From NCBI RefSeq assembly GCF_014650575.1, contig NZ_BMVF01000006.1, positions 406,284-470,283 of the forward strand: a stretch of DNA of 64,000 nt, read 5' to 3'. Below, one piece after another: positions 29,019 to 38,080 of this stretch. Positions within the stretch are counted from its first letter, which is position 1. Every line of letters starts with the position of its first letter. Both the position numbers and the translations under genes were made by a program. The notes under the pieces are model-generated. The model had not been told where the DNA came from. It searched no databases and saw only the letters and a program-made list of their open reading frames with translations. The DNA is from Streptomyces naganishii JCM 4654. Its GTDB lineage: Bacteria; Actinomycetota; Actinomycetes; Streptomycetales; Streptomycetaceae.

Positions 29019-29102
29019 TCAGCTCGCCGGACAGATGGCGCTGGACATGCGGCCGTGGTCGACGTGCCGTCGGCTCACCAAGGCGATTCCAGTTCCAGAC
29101 AT
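29019..29102 (-). CDS. Cysteine leader peptide of the sulfate operon
   Basis: 27 residues, starting MSGTGIALVSRRHVD and ending MSSAICPAS. This matches the short actinobacterial leader peptides (consensus SRRHVDLGRMSSAICPA) found ahead of cysteine, sulfate and sulfonate genes, which control downstream expression by ribosome stalling at the conserved Cys codon near the end. An internal GTG at 29078 could also serve as start. The stop is 138 nt before the sulfite reductase ATG. It implies that the whole 9-kb operon is regulated by cysteine supply. Confidence 0.88.
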   Translation of the reverse strand: MSGTGIALVSRRHVDHGRMSSAICPAS

Positions 29103-29124
29103 GACGGCAGCGTGGCACGACGAT

Positions 29125-29139
29125 CTGGACACAGTCCAG
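29125..29139. promoter_or_regulatory. Palindrome upstream of the cys leader peptide
   Basis: CTGGACACAGTCCAG has perfect 6-bp arms around a 3-nt centre, 22 nt upstream of the leader-peptide ATG, where the operon promoter must lie. A possible operator; no bound regulator can be named. Confidence 0.35.
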
Positions 29140-29155
29140 CTTCGTCCATCATGCG

Positions 29156-29190
29156 GACACCCTTGTCCCGGACTGTGGGACAAGGGTGTC
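29156..29190. terminator. Strong hairpin terminator between GNAT gene and cys operon
   Basis: A perfect 14-bp stem: GACACCCTTGTCCC (29156-29169) and its complement (29177-29190) around a 7-nt loop. It begins 34 nt past the stop of the minus-strand GNAT gene and insulates the cys operon from transcription arriving from upstream. Confidence 0.8.
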
Positions 29191-29223
29191 GTCGATCACA
29201 TGCCGCGGGAGCCGCCGCGGCCG

Positions 29224-29802
29224 TCAGGGTCGGGCGGGGTGAGCCCCCGGCCACGGGCCCGGGGTGGGCACCTCCGGCTCCTCCTCGACCTTGGTGTCGA
29301 ACAGGCGGAATCCGCGCCGCTGGTAGTTGTCCATCGCGTGCTCGCCGTCCTTGCTGCACGTGTGCAGCCACACCCGCTTCGTCGTGGCCAGCCCCGGCCA
29401 GCGGTCCGCGAGGTCCCAGGCGCGGGCGGTGCCGTACGACAGCAGGTGCCCGCCGATGCGGCGGCCGCGGAAGTTCTGGATCAGGCCGAAGTAGACGATC
29501 TCCACCACCCCGTCGTCCTGCGGCTCCAGTTCGACGTAACCGGCGGGCGTGCCCCGGTCGTAGGCCACCCACGTCTCGACTCCCGGACGCTCCAGGTACT
29601 CGCGCCACCGCGCGTACGTCCAGCCGAGCCGGTCCGTCCAGCGGATGTCGCCGCCCACCGAGGCGTACAGGAAACGGCTGAACTCGGGGGAGGGCACCTC
29701 GGCACGGACGATCCGCACGTCCCCCTCCGGTGCGGTGGCCGGCAGGAGGTCGGTCGGGGCGGTCTGCTCCAGGGACCAGGTGGTCACGGCGATGTTCGTC
29801 AT
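29224..29802 (-). CDS. GNAT-family N-acetyltransferase
   Basis: 192 residues. The acetyl-CoA pyrophosphate loop is NFRGRRIGGHLL near residue 115, preceded by the strand VVEIVYFGL and followed by WLHTCSKDGEHAMDNYQRRGF. The acceptor amine is unknown. ATG at 29802; single-gene unit bounded by the terminator downstream. Confidence 0.85.
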   Translation of the reverse strand: MTNIAVTTWSLEQTAPTDLLPATAPEGDVRIVRAEVPSPEFSRFLYASVGGDIRWTDRLGWTYARWREYLERPGVETWVAYDRGTPAGYVELEPQDDGVVEIVYFGLIQNFRGRRIGGHLLSYGTARAWDLADRWPGLATTKRVWLHTCSKDGEHAMDNYQRRGFRLFDTKVEEEPEVPTPGPWPGAHPARP

Positions 29803-29874
29803 GCCGGCCAGGGAATCATCCGGGCCGGGTCCGTGTCGACGCAGGTCCAGGGGGTGAACGCCGGCACGGGCCGG

Positions 29875-31233
29875 CTACCGCCGCAGCGCCCGGTCGACGG
29901 AGGACAGGGGCAGGGCGAACAGCGTGCGGCCCGAGACGGACCACAGCTCGCCGGTCTGGGGCCAGTAGGACAGGGAGCCGGTGCCCTCGCCCCAGCAGCG
30001 GTGGGTGTCCTCGGAGCCGCACTCGGGCGCCCGTGCGCCGCCGAGGTCCTGCCGCCACAGCGTGCCGCGGGTGCCGTGCGGGCCGGCGGGCCTGGACAGG
30101 TACCAGGCGGCGTGCCCGGCCGGGTCCGTGAGCCTGGACAGCACCCCCCGCACGTCCTCGGCCTTCGTCTCGTAGGCCTCGCCCGCGATCACGGTTCCGG
30201 CGGAGTCGGCGACCAGCAGCCCGGAACGGGCCGGGTCGGGGCTGAAGTAGTAGCGCCACAGTCGGGTGTGCCGGCCGCCGCCCGCCGGGGCGGCCTCGCT
30301 GGCGACCAGGCTGTCCGGCGCGGAACTGCGGTCCAGCGACAGGCCCGTGGGACACGGCATTCCGGCGGCCGCCCGCCCGGCCGCGCCGTCGGGACCGTCG
30401 CAGGTCCCGCCGGTCGGGCGGTAGGAGGCCACCGCGGGCAGCACCCAGCGGTAGCCGTGCGCCGACCAGCCGCCCGGCACCCTGCCGATCGCGTCGCTGG
30501 TCACGGTGGCGCGCTGGATGCGGTCCAGGTCGTAGACGTACAGCGCGTCGCGCTCGCCGCCGGAGGTGGTGACGAGCAGTTTGTCCCGGTACCAGGTCAT
30601 CCCCGACACGTGCGAGACGAGCCCGCGGTAGTCGCGTCCGCCGTCGACGGGGACGGCGAGCAGAGCCCAGGTGTACGTCAGGCGGGCCGGGTCGTCGGCG
30701 TCGACGAACGCCACCCGGGCGAGCCCGCGGTCGCGGGCGTCGTCCCCGCTGTCCGTCCAGCCGGACAGGATCACCCGGTGGCCGCCCCAGCGTCCGTCCG
30801 CGGAGGCGTCCCCGGAGGTGGTCACCGACTCGGGCTGCCACTGCCGGGCCGCGGCGTCGGCGGTGTCCCAGCAGTAGGCGCGGGTGGCCGCCGGCTCGAC
30901 GGGCAGCGCGTCCTTCTCCTCGCCGGTGCAGGCGCGCTCGTCGCGCAGCGTGCGGTCGGCGCTGTCCAGTACGGCTCCGACGCCGGCCGGCTTGCCCATC
31001 GCGGCCTGGAGCCGGTCGAGCCAGAGCTGCGGCACCGGCTGCTCCGTCAGGCGCAGCCGCCCCAGTTCGGCGGGCGAGGCGATCCGCTCCAGGGCGCCGG
31101 GGTTGTCGGCGACGGTGGCCTGGGAGGTGCTGATCAGCGTGGCGGCGGCGGTCAGGGCGAGGGCGGTTCCGGACAGGACGGCCCGTACCGCCCTGCCGCG
31201 CCTGCGCCGCCGGTGTCGGCCGCGTTGCTTCAT
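29875..31233 (-). CDS. Secreted protein of unknown function
   Basis: 452 residues starting [21 protein letters not shown] very basic N-region plus hydrophobic stretch (SGTALALTAAATLISTSQATVA) is a Sec-type signal or anchor. The rest has recurrent short strand motifs (RVILSGWTDS, KLLVTTSGGERDALYVYDLD, WYLSRPAGPHGTRGTLW) suggestive of a beta-propeller, with several Cys pairs. No catalytic motif recognised. Not obviously linked to its neighbours. Confidence 0.75.
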   Translation of the reverse strand: MKQRGRHRRRRRGRAVRAVLSGTALALTAAATLISTSQATVADNPGALERIASPAELGRLRLTEQPVPQLWLDRLQAAMGKPAGVGAVLDSADRTLRDERACTGEEKDALPVEPAATRAYCWDTADAAARQWQPESVTTSGDASADGRWGGHRVILSGWTDSGDDARDRGLARVAFVDADDPARLTYTWALLAVPVDGGRDYRGLVSHVSGMTWYRDKLLVTTSGGERDALYVYDLDRIQRATVTSDAIGRVPGGWSAHGYRWVLPAVASYRPTGGTCDGPDGAAGRAAAGMPCPTGLSLDRSSAPDSLVASEAAPAGGGRHTRLWRYYFSPDPARSGLLVADSAGTVIAGEAYETKAEDVRGVLSRLTDPAGHAAWYLSRPAGPHGTRGTLWRQDLGGARAPECGSEDTHRCWGEGTGSLSYWPQTGELWSVSGRTLFALPLSSVDRALRR

Positions 31234-31494
31234 ACAGCCCCCCTTTTCAGGGCTCGGTTCGCCTCCGGGCGCCCCCGCCGCCCCTGGCCCGGCCGGGGCG
31301 GTCCAACTGCGCCGGGTGATCCGTACGTTGACCGAGGCACAGGTGGGGTGACCCGCAGGCGATACTACGGCAGTCCGGCGCGTCGCAGGACGAAGACCCC
31401 GCAAATATGCGGAAGATGCCACCCGGGGACCAGTCGGGGCAGGGCGCCCACCGGCGCGTACCGCTCCTCGGACCCCACCGCGGCCCACCACCGG

Positions 31495-32784
31495 TCACGG
31501 CACGTCGGAGGGCGTGCGCCCCTCCCGCACCGCGGGCGCGGCCGAGTGCGGCAGCAGGTCGCGCGGGTCCGCCGGCAGCACCACGTCGACGTGGGCGCTC
31601 TCCGCGAAGCGGTACGGCCGGTGCTCCAGGAGCGCCCCGAGATAGCGCCGTACCCGGGACATCTCCGCCCGGACCGTCACCCTGCGCGCCGGGTCCCCGA
31701 ACACCTCCCCGGCCAGCGCGGCCGCGCTGCGGCCGCCGCGGTGCACGGCCAGCAGGTACAGCAACTCCGCGTGCCGTGGACTCAGTTCCTGGGTCCACGA
31801 GCCGGCCGGGCCGGACACCGTGACCGACCAGCGGCGCGGCCGGGACACGTCCAGCACCACGCGCGCCGCGCCGTGCGGGGCCGGTTCCCCGTCGGCGCGG
31901 ATCAACCAGCCGTCCGCCAGCGGCTCCAGGGCGCACAGGCCGACCGCGGGCAGCCACCGGCACCCGGCCGAGGGCGACTTGGGCAGCGCGATCCGGGCGG
32001 TGTACGGCATTCCGGACACCGCGGCGGTCCAGCCGTCCCGGTCCACCACCGCCGCCCGGCCGCCCAGCCGGGCCAGGACGGGCGCCGCCACCGCGCGCAG
32101 CCGCTCCAGGGACGCCACATGGGACTCCCGCAGCCGCGCCTCGGCGAGCTTGGCCACCGAGTCCACCCAGGCCAGCGTGGCCGGGTGCATGGTCTCCAGC
32201 GGGCCGCTGACATCCACCACGCCCAGCAGCCTGCCGTCGCGCGGGTCGGTGATGGGGGCGCCGGAGCACGTCCACAGGGCCTGCGAGCGCACGAAGTGCT
32301 CGGAGGCGAAGACCTGCACGGGCCGGCGCACCACCGCCGGGGTGCCCACCCCGTTGGTGCCGACGACCTCCTCCCGCCAGTCGGCCCCGAGTTCGAGCCC
32401 GATCGTGTCGGCCCTGCGCAGCACCGCCGGGCTGCCCTCCCGCCACAGCACCCGGCCGTCCTCGTCGGCGACCACCATGATGTGGTGGGCGACGTCCGCG
32501 GCCGACAGCAGGCCCTCGCGCAGCACCGGCAGCACCTGGGCCAGCGGGGAGGCCTCCCGGCGGCGCTCGACCTCCTCGCGGGTCAGCAGCCGGGACCTGA
32601 AGTCGCGGTCGGGGTCGACGCCGCTGCGCAGCATCCGCTCCCAGGACTGCCCGATCACCGGGCGCGGGGCGAGGCGGGAGGGCTTTCCGGCCAGCGTCGC
32701 CGAGCGCAGCTCGCTCAGTATGCGGGCCGTCCGTGCCGTGTCGACGGCGGCCAGCCGTGCAACGTCCACCGGCGCTTTCGCCAC
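31495..32784 (-). CDS. GAF-domain transcription regulator with winged helix
   Basis: 429 residues. The N-terminal two-thirds resembles the sensor part of AcoR-type activators: RPVIGQSWERMLRSGVDPD, then a GAF domain with GTNGVGTPAVVRRPVQVFA and TCSGAPITDPRDGRLLGVVD. Instead of an AAA+ sigma-54 module there is a short C-terminal helix-turn-helix (LSPRHAELLYLLAVHRGG, then VRAEMSRVRRYLG), as expected in actinobacteria, which lack sigma-54. The signal may be a small metabolite or redox cue. GTG 32784 has a GGGAGG ribosome-binding site. Target genes unknown. Confidence 0.82.
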   Translation of the reverse strand: MAKAPVDVARLAAVDTARTARILSELRSATLAGKPSRLAPRPVIGQSWERMLRSGVDPDRDFRSRLLTREEVERRREASPLAQVLPVLREGLLSAADVAHHIMVVADEDGRVLWREGSPAVLRRADTIGLELGADWREEVVGTNGVGTPAVVRRPVQVFASEHFVRSQALWTCSGAPITDPRDGRLLGVVDVSGPLETMHPATLAWVDSVAKLAEARLRESHVASLERLRAVAAPVLARLGGRAAVVDRDGWTAAVSGMPYTARIALPKSPSAGCRWLPAVGLCALEPLADGWLIRADGEPAPHGAARVVLDVSRPRRWSVTVSGPAGSWTQELSPRHAELLYLLAVHRGGRSAAALAGEVFGDPARRVTVRAEMSRVRRYLGALLEHRPYRFAESAHVDVVLPADPRDLLPHSAAPAVREGRTPSDVP

Positions 32785-32856
32785 TGCGTCCTCCCACCGA
32801 ACGGACCCCGGACCGCGCACCACGGACAACCGGTTTCCCCCAGCCGCTCCTTCCAC

Positions 32857-32958
32857 GCCGGCACATGTGCCGGCTGTCCGGTTCATACTGCCGTCCCGGG
32901 CCGGCGGACGGGCGCAGTCCGGTCACCCGGGCGGGCGAGTTGCAACCCCCTGCAACCC
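32857..32958. promoter_or_regulatory. Palindrome and direct repeat upstream of the GAF regulator
   Basis: The 370-bp gap 32785-33154 contains a perfect 18-bp palindrome (GCCGGCACATGTGCCGGC, 32857-32874), 73 nt upstream of the GTG. Further out the octamer TGCAACCC occurs twice, 10 bp apart (32941-32948 and 32951-32958). Both could be regulator sites, possibly autoregulatory. No gene is seen in the gap. Confidence 0.4.
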
Positions 32959-33036
32959 TGGTGAACTGGCCCGCGCTGCCTGAGACTTGGTCAGCGTCGC
33001 TGCGTGCGGCACACGTGGCCGTCAAGGGCCAGTGAG

Positions 33037-33072
33037 CGGGGGTGGTGCCGTGTCGGCGCAGCACCACCCCCG
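33037..33072 (-). terminator. Hairpin terminator after the AidB-like gene
   Basis: A perfect 12-bp stem (CGGGGGTGGTGC at 33037-33048 with its complement at 33061-33072) and a 12-nt loop, about 80 nt past the acyl-CoA dehydrogenase stop on the minus strand. Confidence 0.65.
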
Positions 33073-33154
33073 TGCCCGTCCGAAAACCGCGCTCGTCCCG
33101 CCCGTACCGGCCCGCCGGAAGGGCGGTCGGGGGCGAGCGGTTTCTGCCAGATCC

Positions 33155-34789
33155 TCAGACCCGCGGACGCGCCCGGTCCACCAGTGACTTGAGGTTCAGC
33201 GTGTGCGGCAGCGAGCCGAAGGTGGCGCCCCGGTCGCCGCCCAGCCGCGAGGCGCAGAACGCGTCCGCGACCTCCGCCGGCGCGTACCGCACGAGCAGCG
33301 CCCCCTGGAGCACCAGCGCGAGCCGCTCGACCAGGCGCCGGGCGCGGGCCTCGACGCCCTCCAGGTCGGCGAGTTCGGTGAGCAGGTCCTTGATCGCCCC
33401 GTCCAGCCGGTGGTCGGCGCCGCGCGCCCGGCCCACCTCCGTCAAGTAGGCGTCGAAGGCCTGCGGTTCGCGCCGCAGCGCCCGCAGCACGTCCAGCGCC
33501 TGCACATTGCCGGCGCCCTCCCAGACCGAGTTGAGCGGCGACTCGCGCACCAGCCGGGGCATCTGGGACTCCTCCACGTACCCGTTGCCGCCCAGGCACT
33601 CGGAGGCCTCCACCGCGAGGGGCGCGCACCTCTTGGCCACCCAGTACTTGGCGGCCGGCACCGCTATCCGCAGCAGCGCGAGCTCCCGCTCGCCGCCGTC
33701 GTCGTAGGCCGCCGCGAGCCGCAGGGCCAGCGTCGTGGCCGCCTCCGACTCCAGCGCGAGGTCGGCCAGCACGTTGCGCATCAGCGGCTTGGCGGAGAGC
33801 GGGCCGCCGAACGCCTCGCGGTGGTCGCAGTGGTGCACCGCCTGCGCCACCGCCTGCCGCATCAGCCCCGCCGAGCCGAGCACGCAGTCCAGCCGTGTCG
33901 CCGCGACCATCCCGATGATGGTGCGCACCCCGCGCCCCTCCTCGCCGACCCTGCGCGCCCACGTCCCGTCGAACTCGACCTCGGCCGAGGCGTTCGACCG
34001 GTTGCCCAGCTTGTCCTTGAGCCGCTGGATCAGGAACACGTTGCGCGTGCCGTCCGCCAGCACGCGCGGCACCAGGAAGCACGTCAGCCCGCCCGGCGCC
34101 TGCGCGAGCACCAGGAACCCGTCCGACATCGGCGCCGAGCAGAACCACTTGTGCCCGGTCAGCTCGTACGTCCCCGCCTCGGCGAGCGGCCGCGCCGAGG
34201 TCGTGTTGGCCCGTACGTCGCTGCCGCCCTGCTTCTCCGTCATCCCCATCCCGAACAGCGCGCCCGCCTTCAGGTGCGCGGGGCGCAGCTCACGGTCGTA
34301 GACCGTCGAGGCCAGCCGCGGCTCCCACTCGGCGGCGAGCTCCGGGTCGGCGCGCAGCGCGGGCACGGCCGCGTGCGTCATCGACAGCGGGCACCCGTTG
34401 CCCGCCTCCACCTGCGTCCACACCAGGAAGGCCGCCGCCCGCCGCACATGCCCCGCCGGGCGCGTCCAGGCCGAGGTCAGGCCCGCCGAGACGCCCTTGC
34501 CGAGCAGCCGGTGCCAGGCCGGGTGGAACTCGACCTCGTCGACCCGGTTGCCGTAGCGGTCGTGGGTGCGCAGCCGGGGCGGGTTGTCGTTGGCCTGCGC
34601 GCCCCACTCCTGCACCTGCGCCGAACCCGCCGACCGGCCCAGGGCCCCGAGCTCGCCGCACACCTCCTCCAGCAGCTCCTCGCCGACGTGCCGCCGGACC
34701 GCCTCGACCAGGGCGCGGTCGGCCGCGAAGACGTCGTATCCGGCCAGGGGCGGCGCCTGGTTGGTCACGGTGTGGGTGCGCACTGCCAT
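33155..34789 (-). CDS. AidB-like acyl-CoA dehydrogenase family protein
   Basis: 544 residues, longer than ordinary acyl-CoA dehydrogenases and matching the AidB branch. Seen: MGMTEKQGGSDVRANTTSA (FAD-contacting loop), GHKWFCSAPMSDGFLVLAQ, the region LKDKLGNRSNASAEVEFDG and SECLGGNGYVEESQMPRLVRE. AidB of E. coli binds DNA and FAD and is linked to alkylation stress; most actinobacterial members are uncharacterised. ATG 34789. Confidence 0.88.
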   Translation of the reverse strand: MAVRTHTVTNQAPPLAGYDVFAADRALVEAVRRHVGEELLEEVCGELGALGRSAGSAQVQEWGAQANDNPPRLRTHDRYGNRVDEVEFHPAWHRLLGKGVSAGLTSAWTRPAGHVRRAAAFLVWTQVEAGNGCPLSMTHAAVPALRADPELAAEWEPRLASTVYDRELRPAHLKAGALFGMGMTEKQGGSDVRANTTSARPLAEAGTYELTGHKWFCSAPMSDGFLVLAQAPGGLTCFLVPRVLADGTRNVFLIQRLKDKLGNRSNASAEVEFDGTWARRVGEEGRGVRTIIGMVAATRLDCVLGSAGLMRQAVAQAVHHCDHREAFGGPLSAKPLMRNVLADLALESEAATTLALRLAAAYDDGGERELALLRIAVPAAKYWVAKRCAPLAVEASECLGGNGYVEESQMPRLVRESPLNSVWEGAGNVQALDVLRALRREPQAFDAYLTEVGRARGADHRLDGAIKDLLTELADLEGVEARARRLVERLALVLQGALLVRYAPAEVADAFCASRLGGDRGATFGSLPHTLNLKSLVDRARPRV

Positions 34790-34901
34790 GCAACGGAACC
34801 TACCCCGCGGTTCGGCCCCCGGTCACCCGGCCGGTGTCCTGCCTGGTCGCCGCGCCCGGCCGGGGGAGAGACAGCGGCCCCGGCAGGGATACCTTTGGGT
34901 C

Positions 34902-36062
34902 GTGCAGTCAGCCAGTGAAACCCCCGACAGGCCCTCCGGCCGCCTCCACCGGGCGCGGGCCCTCTACCGGAACGTCTCCAAACGCCGGACCGCCTGGCTG
35001 CTGCTCAAGGACACCGTCAACTCGTGCGTGGAGTACCGGATCCTCGGCCTGGCCGCCGAGGCCGCCTTCTTCTCCCTGCTGTCCGTGCCCCCGCTGCTGC
35101 TCAGCCTCATCGGGCTGCTCTTCTACGTCGACAGCTGGACCGGCGCGCACACGATAGCGAGCCTGGAGCGCAACATCCTGGACGCCTCCCGCACCGTCCT
35201 GTCCGACCAGGGCGTCAAGGAGATCACCCAGCCGATCCTGCGGGACGTCATGAAGGGCGGCCGGCCCGACGTGATCTCCATCGGGTTCGTCATCGCCCTG
35301 TGGTCGGGCTCGCGCGCGGTGAACGTCTTCATCGACACCATCACCGTCATGTACGGCCTCGACGGCGTCCGCGGGATCGTGCGCACCCGGCTGCTGGCCT
35401 TCTGGCTGTTCGTCGTCGCGCTGGTGGTCGGCTCGATCGCGCTGCCGCTGATGGTGGCGGGGCCGGACGCGGTGGTGCGGGTGGTGCCCTGGTCGACGAC
35501 CGTCGTCCAGGTCCTGTACTGGCCCGTGGTGATCGTCCTGTCCGTGGCCTTCCTGACCACGCTGTACCACGTGTCCGTGCCCGTGCGCTCCCCGTGGATC
35601 GAGGACGTGCCCGGCGCGCTGGTGGCCCTGGCCATGTGGGTGGTGGGCAGCTTCCTGCTGCGCATCTACCTCACCAGCACCGTCGAGGGCCCGACGATCT
35701 ACGGCTCGCTGGCCGCGCCCGTCGCCGTGCTGCTGTGGATCGGCGTGTCCGCGTTCGCGGTGCTCGTCGGGGCCGCGGTCAACGCCGCCATCGACCGGGT
35801 CTGGCCGGCCGCCGCGACCGCCGCGGCCCGCGCCGCGAACGAGCGGGTGCGCGAGGCCCAGATCGCCGAGTACGTGGCGCGGGCCGCCGCCGCGCGGGAC
35901 AGCGACCCCGACGACCCCGACATGCCCTCGGAGTTCCCCGAGCGCTGGTCGCGCTTCCTGCCCCCGGAGGACGTGACGGCACGGCTGCGCGCCCATGTGA
36001 AGGCCGCGCAGGCGCGCAGCCCGCACAAGGACGAGCCAAACGGCTCGCCGCCCCGCAATTAG
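34902..36062 (+). CDS. YihY/BrkB-family membrane protein
   Basis: 386 residues. Six TM helices in the YihY/UPF0761 pattern, including AAFFSLLSVPPLLLSLIGLLFY and LLAFWLFVVALVVGSIALPLM, with the family motif LGLAAEAAFF and GSLAAPVAVLLWIGVSAFAVLVGAAVNAA shortly before a charged cytoplasmic tail rich in Ala, Arg and Asp. Function is unsettled despite the old BrkB/RNase BN names. The GTG at 34902 has no ribosome-binding site; TACCTT lies 6 nt before it, suggesting a leaderless mRNA. Confidence 0.87.
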   Translation: MQSASETPDRPSGRLHRARALYRNVSKRRTAWLLLKDTVNSCVEYRILGLAAEAAFFSLLSVPPLLLSLIGLLFYVDSWTGAHTIASLERNILDASRTVLSDQGVKEITQPILRDVMKGGRPDVISIGFVIALWSGSRAVNVFIDTITVMYGLDGVRGIVRTRLLAFWLFVVALVVGSIALPLMVAGPDAVVRVVPWSTTVVQVLYWPVVIVLSVAFLTTLYHVSVPVRSPWIEDVPGALVALAMWVVGSFLLRIYLTSTVEGPTIYGSLAAPVAVLLWIGVSAFAVLVGAAVNAAIDRVWPAAATAAARAANERVREAQIAEYVARAAAARDSDPDDPDMPSEFPERWSRFLPPEDVTARLRAHVKAAQARSPHKDEPNGSPPRN

Positions 36063-36081
36063 CGGACGCGGGCACCGGGAC

Positions 36082-36111
36082 GGCGCCCCGCGGGAGTTCC
36101 CGCGGGGCGCC
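36082..36111 (+). terminator. Strong hairpin terminator after the YihY/BrkB gene
   Basis: GGCGCCCCGCGGGA (36082-36095) and its exact complement (36098-36111) form a 13-14 bp GC stem with a very tight loop, 20 nt past the YihY stop. Confidence 0.75.
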
Positions 36112-36132
36112 CGCCGTGCGTAGCCTTGCCGG

Positions 36133-36822
36133 GTGTACACGGAACGTCCCTCCCGGCTGCCCGGCGCGGTGGTCTGGCGCAACACACCCGGGCCCGCCGG
36201 GGCGCGGAGCGTGGTGCTGCCCGACGGGTGCATGGACCTGATGTGGTGCGAGGGGCGCCTGCTCGTCGCGGGCCCCGACACCCGTGCGTACGACCCGGGG
36301 CCGCCCCGGCGGTGGGCGGGCGTGCGGTTCTTCCCCGGCACGGGGCCGGCCTATCTCGGTGTGCCCGCGCACGAGCTGCGCGACCGGCGCGTCGACCTGG
36401 CCGATCTGTGGCCGGCCCCGAGGGCCGGGGCGCTGCGCGCGCGGCTGGACGCCTCCGACGACCCGGCCGCCGCGCTGGAGGAGGTGGCCCTGGCGCGGGC
36501 GGCCGAGGTGACCGAGCCCGATCCGCTGCTGCGGAGCCTCGTCGCCGCCCTCGGCGCGGGCCGGCCGGTCGCCCGGACCGCCGACGACCTCGGCCTCGGC
36601 GTGCGCCGCCTGCACCGCCTGTCGCTCACCGCCTTCGGGTACGGCCCCAAGACCCTGGCCCGCGTACTGCGGCTGCAACGCGCGCTGGCGCTCGCCCGGG
36701 CCGGCGAGCCGTTCGCCTCGACCGCCGCGCGGGCCGGGTACGCCGACCAGGCCCACCTGGCCCGGGACGTGCGCGACCTCGCGGGGATGCCGCTGGGCGA
36801 GCTACTGGGCGGCCGCCGGTAG
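36133..36822 (+). CDS. AraC-family transcription regulator
   Basis: 229 residues. The N-terminal DUF6597-like domain ([41 protein letters not shown]) precedes a C-terminal AraC helix-turn-helix pair ([20 protein letters not shown] and [21 protein letters not shown]). The probable leaderless GTG at 36133 lies 6 nt after TAGCCT. Its end overlaps the convergent VOC gene by 21 nt. Effector and targets unknown; the neighbouring VOC genes are candidates. Confidence 0.87.
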   Translation: MYTERPSRLPGAVVWRNTPGPAGARSVVLPDGCMDLMWCEGRLLVAGPDTRAYDPGPPRRWAGVRFFPGTGPAYLGVPAHELRDRRVDLADLWPAPRAGALRARLDASDDPAAALEEVALARAAEVTEPDPLLRSLVAALGAGRPVARTADDLGLGVRRLHRLSLTAFGYGPKTLARVLRLQRALALARAGEPFASTAARAGYADQAHLARDVRDLAGMPLGELLGGRR

Positions 36823-37206
36823 CGGCGCGAACAGGTCCACGCCGTTGCCGTCCGGGTCGTGCAGGACGGCGTACCGGTGGCCCCAGAAGGCGTCCCAGGG
36901 CTTGAGTTCACCGTGGTGGCCGGCGCCGGTCATGTCCTCGTACACGGCGTCCACGTCGGCGGGCGAGTCGCAGGCGAAGGCGAGCGCGGCCCGGCCGCCG
37001 GTGGCCGGCGGCCGCCAGGCGGGGTGGAAGGAGCGGACCGTCTCCTCGGTGTCGAGCATCAGCCGCAGCCCGCCGGGCAACCGGGCCTCGACGTGCGGCT
37101 CCCGCTCGGCCCCCTCGGGGAACACCAGCCCGAGACGGCGGTAGAAGGCGACAGAGGCCGCCATGTCGGAGGCGACCAGCCCAATGGCATCGAATCGTGC
37201 AGTCAT
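36802..37206 (-). CDS. VOC-superfamily (glyoxalase/bleomycin resistance) protein
   Basis: 134 residues with one paired beta-alpha-beta-beta-beta unit set: [23 protein letters not shown] at the N-terminus and [17 protein letters not shown] at the C-terminus. Substrate unknown. ATG 37206. The next VOC gene lies upstream on the same strand, about 85 nt away. Confidence 0.85.
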   Translation of the reverse strand: MTARFDAIGLVASDMAASVAFYRRLGLVFPEGAEREPHVEARLPGGLRLMLDTEETVRSFHPAWRPPATGGRAALAFACDSPADVDAVYEDMTGAGHHGELKPWDAFWGHRYAVLHDPDGNGVDLFAPLPAAAQ

Positions 37207-37290
37207 ACGGGCCACGGTAGGCGGGCGACGGACCCAGGTCTTGAACGAATCGGACACGCCCGGACCGGGCACCGCGCGGCTCGGGCGGCC

Positions 37291-37920
37291 TCAGCCGAAG
37301 CTCACCGGTCCGAGCGGGGTGTCCAGCGTGAAGGACAGGCCCACCGGGCCCCGCTCGACCGCCAGGTCCGCCTCCACCGCCGCGAGGAGCGGGCGGATCC
37401 GGTCCGGGTCGGGGGCGCTCGCGGTCAGGTCCAGCAGGCCGGTGACCGGCAGGCCGGCGTCCGCGGGGTGGGGGGACGTGCCCCAGTCGATCAGGAAGGG
37501 CACCAGGCCGGAGGGGTGTCCGGCGCCGTCGGTGAGGCGCCACCGCAGCAGGGTGCCGTCCGGGCGGCGTCTGCTCATCTCCCGTACGCCGCCCGGTTCG
37601 TGACCCCGGGCCCGCGCGGCCGCCACCGCCGCGTCCAGGCCGCGCACCGCGATCGCCCAGGTGACCGTCCGTGCGGACGGCAGCGCGTCCACCCCGAAGG
37701 GCCGCGGCCCCGCCGGGCGCGGCTGCTCCGGATCCGGCCCGATGATCTCCAGGTACCGGCGACCGCCCAGGCCCACGAGGAAGTTCCGGGTGCCGAGCCC
37801 CACATGCGCTCCGCCGGCCACCGGGGTCACTCCGGTGCGCCGCGCGAACTCGGCGACCGTGGCCGCCAGATCGGGAGTGGCCAGCACGATGTGGTCCAGC
37901 CGCGCGGGAACGGGATCCAT
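37291..37920 (-). CDS. VOC-superfamily protein, glyoxalase_3-like
   Basis: 209 residues. The start MDPVPARLDHIVLATPDLAATV and GLGTRNFLVGLGGRRYLEIIGPD are typical of the long single-chain VOC (glyoxalase_3-like) group. No reaction can be assigned. Different in length and sequence from the downstream VOC protein, so not a recent duplicate. Confidence 0.83.
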   Translation of the reverse strand: MDPVPARLDHIVLATPDLAATVAEFARRTGVTPVAGGAHVGLGTRNFLVGLGGRRYLEIIGPDPEQPRPAGPRPFGVDALPSARTVTWAIAVRGLDAAVAAARARGHEPGGVREMSRRRPDGTLLRWRLTDGAGHPSGLVPFLIDWGTSPHPADAGLPVTGLLDLTASAPDPDRIRPLLAAVEADLAVERGPVGLSFTLDTPLGPVSFG

Positions 37921-38080
37921 CCCCCGAGGCTACGCGTTCGGCCCCCGGACCGGCCCGCCCGAGGACGCTTCTTCCGGGTCCGGTCTTCCGGGTCGGGCGG
38001 TCTCCGAGTCGCCCCGCCTCCCGGCCGGCCCGGGCGGGGTCCGGTGCGTGCGGCTGCGAGACGGAGGACGGCGGCGGCGC

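Noticed and set aside
31495..32784. GAF regulator considered as a sigma-54 enhancer-binding protein
   Set aside because: It lacks the AAA+ domain and GAFTGA loop; only the N-terminal sensor part resembles AcoR, and the C-terminus is a winged helix.
28837..32964. Long plus-strand open frame (about 1375 codons) opposite sulfite reductase, GNAT, the secreted protein and the GAF regulator
   Set aside because: Spans several real minus-strand genes, a terminator and the cys leader. Composition is typical of antisense GC-rich frames.
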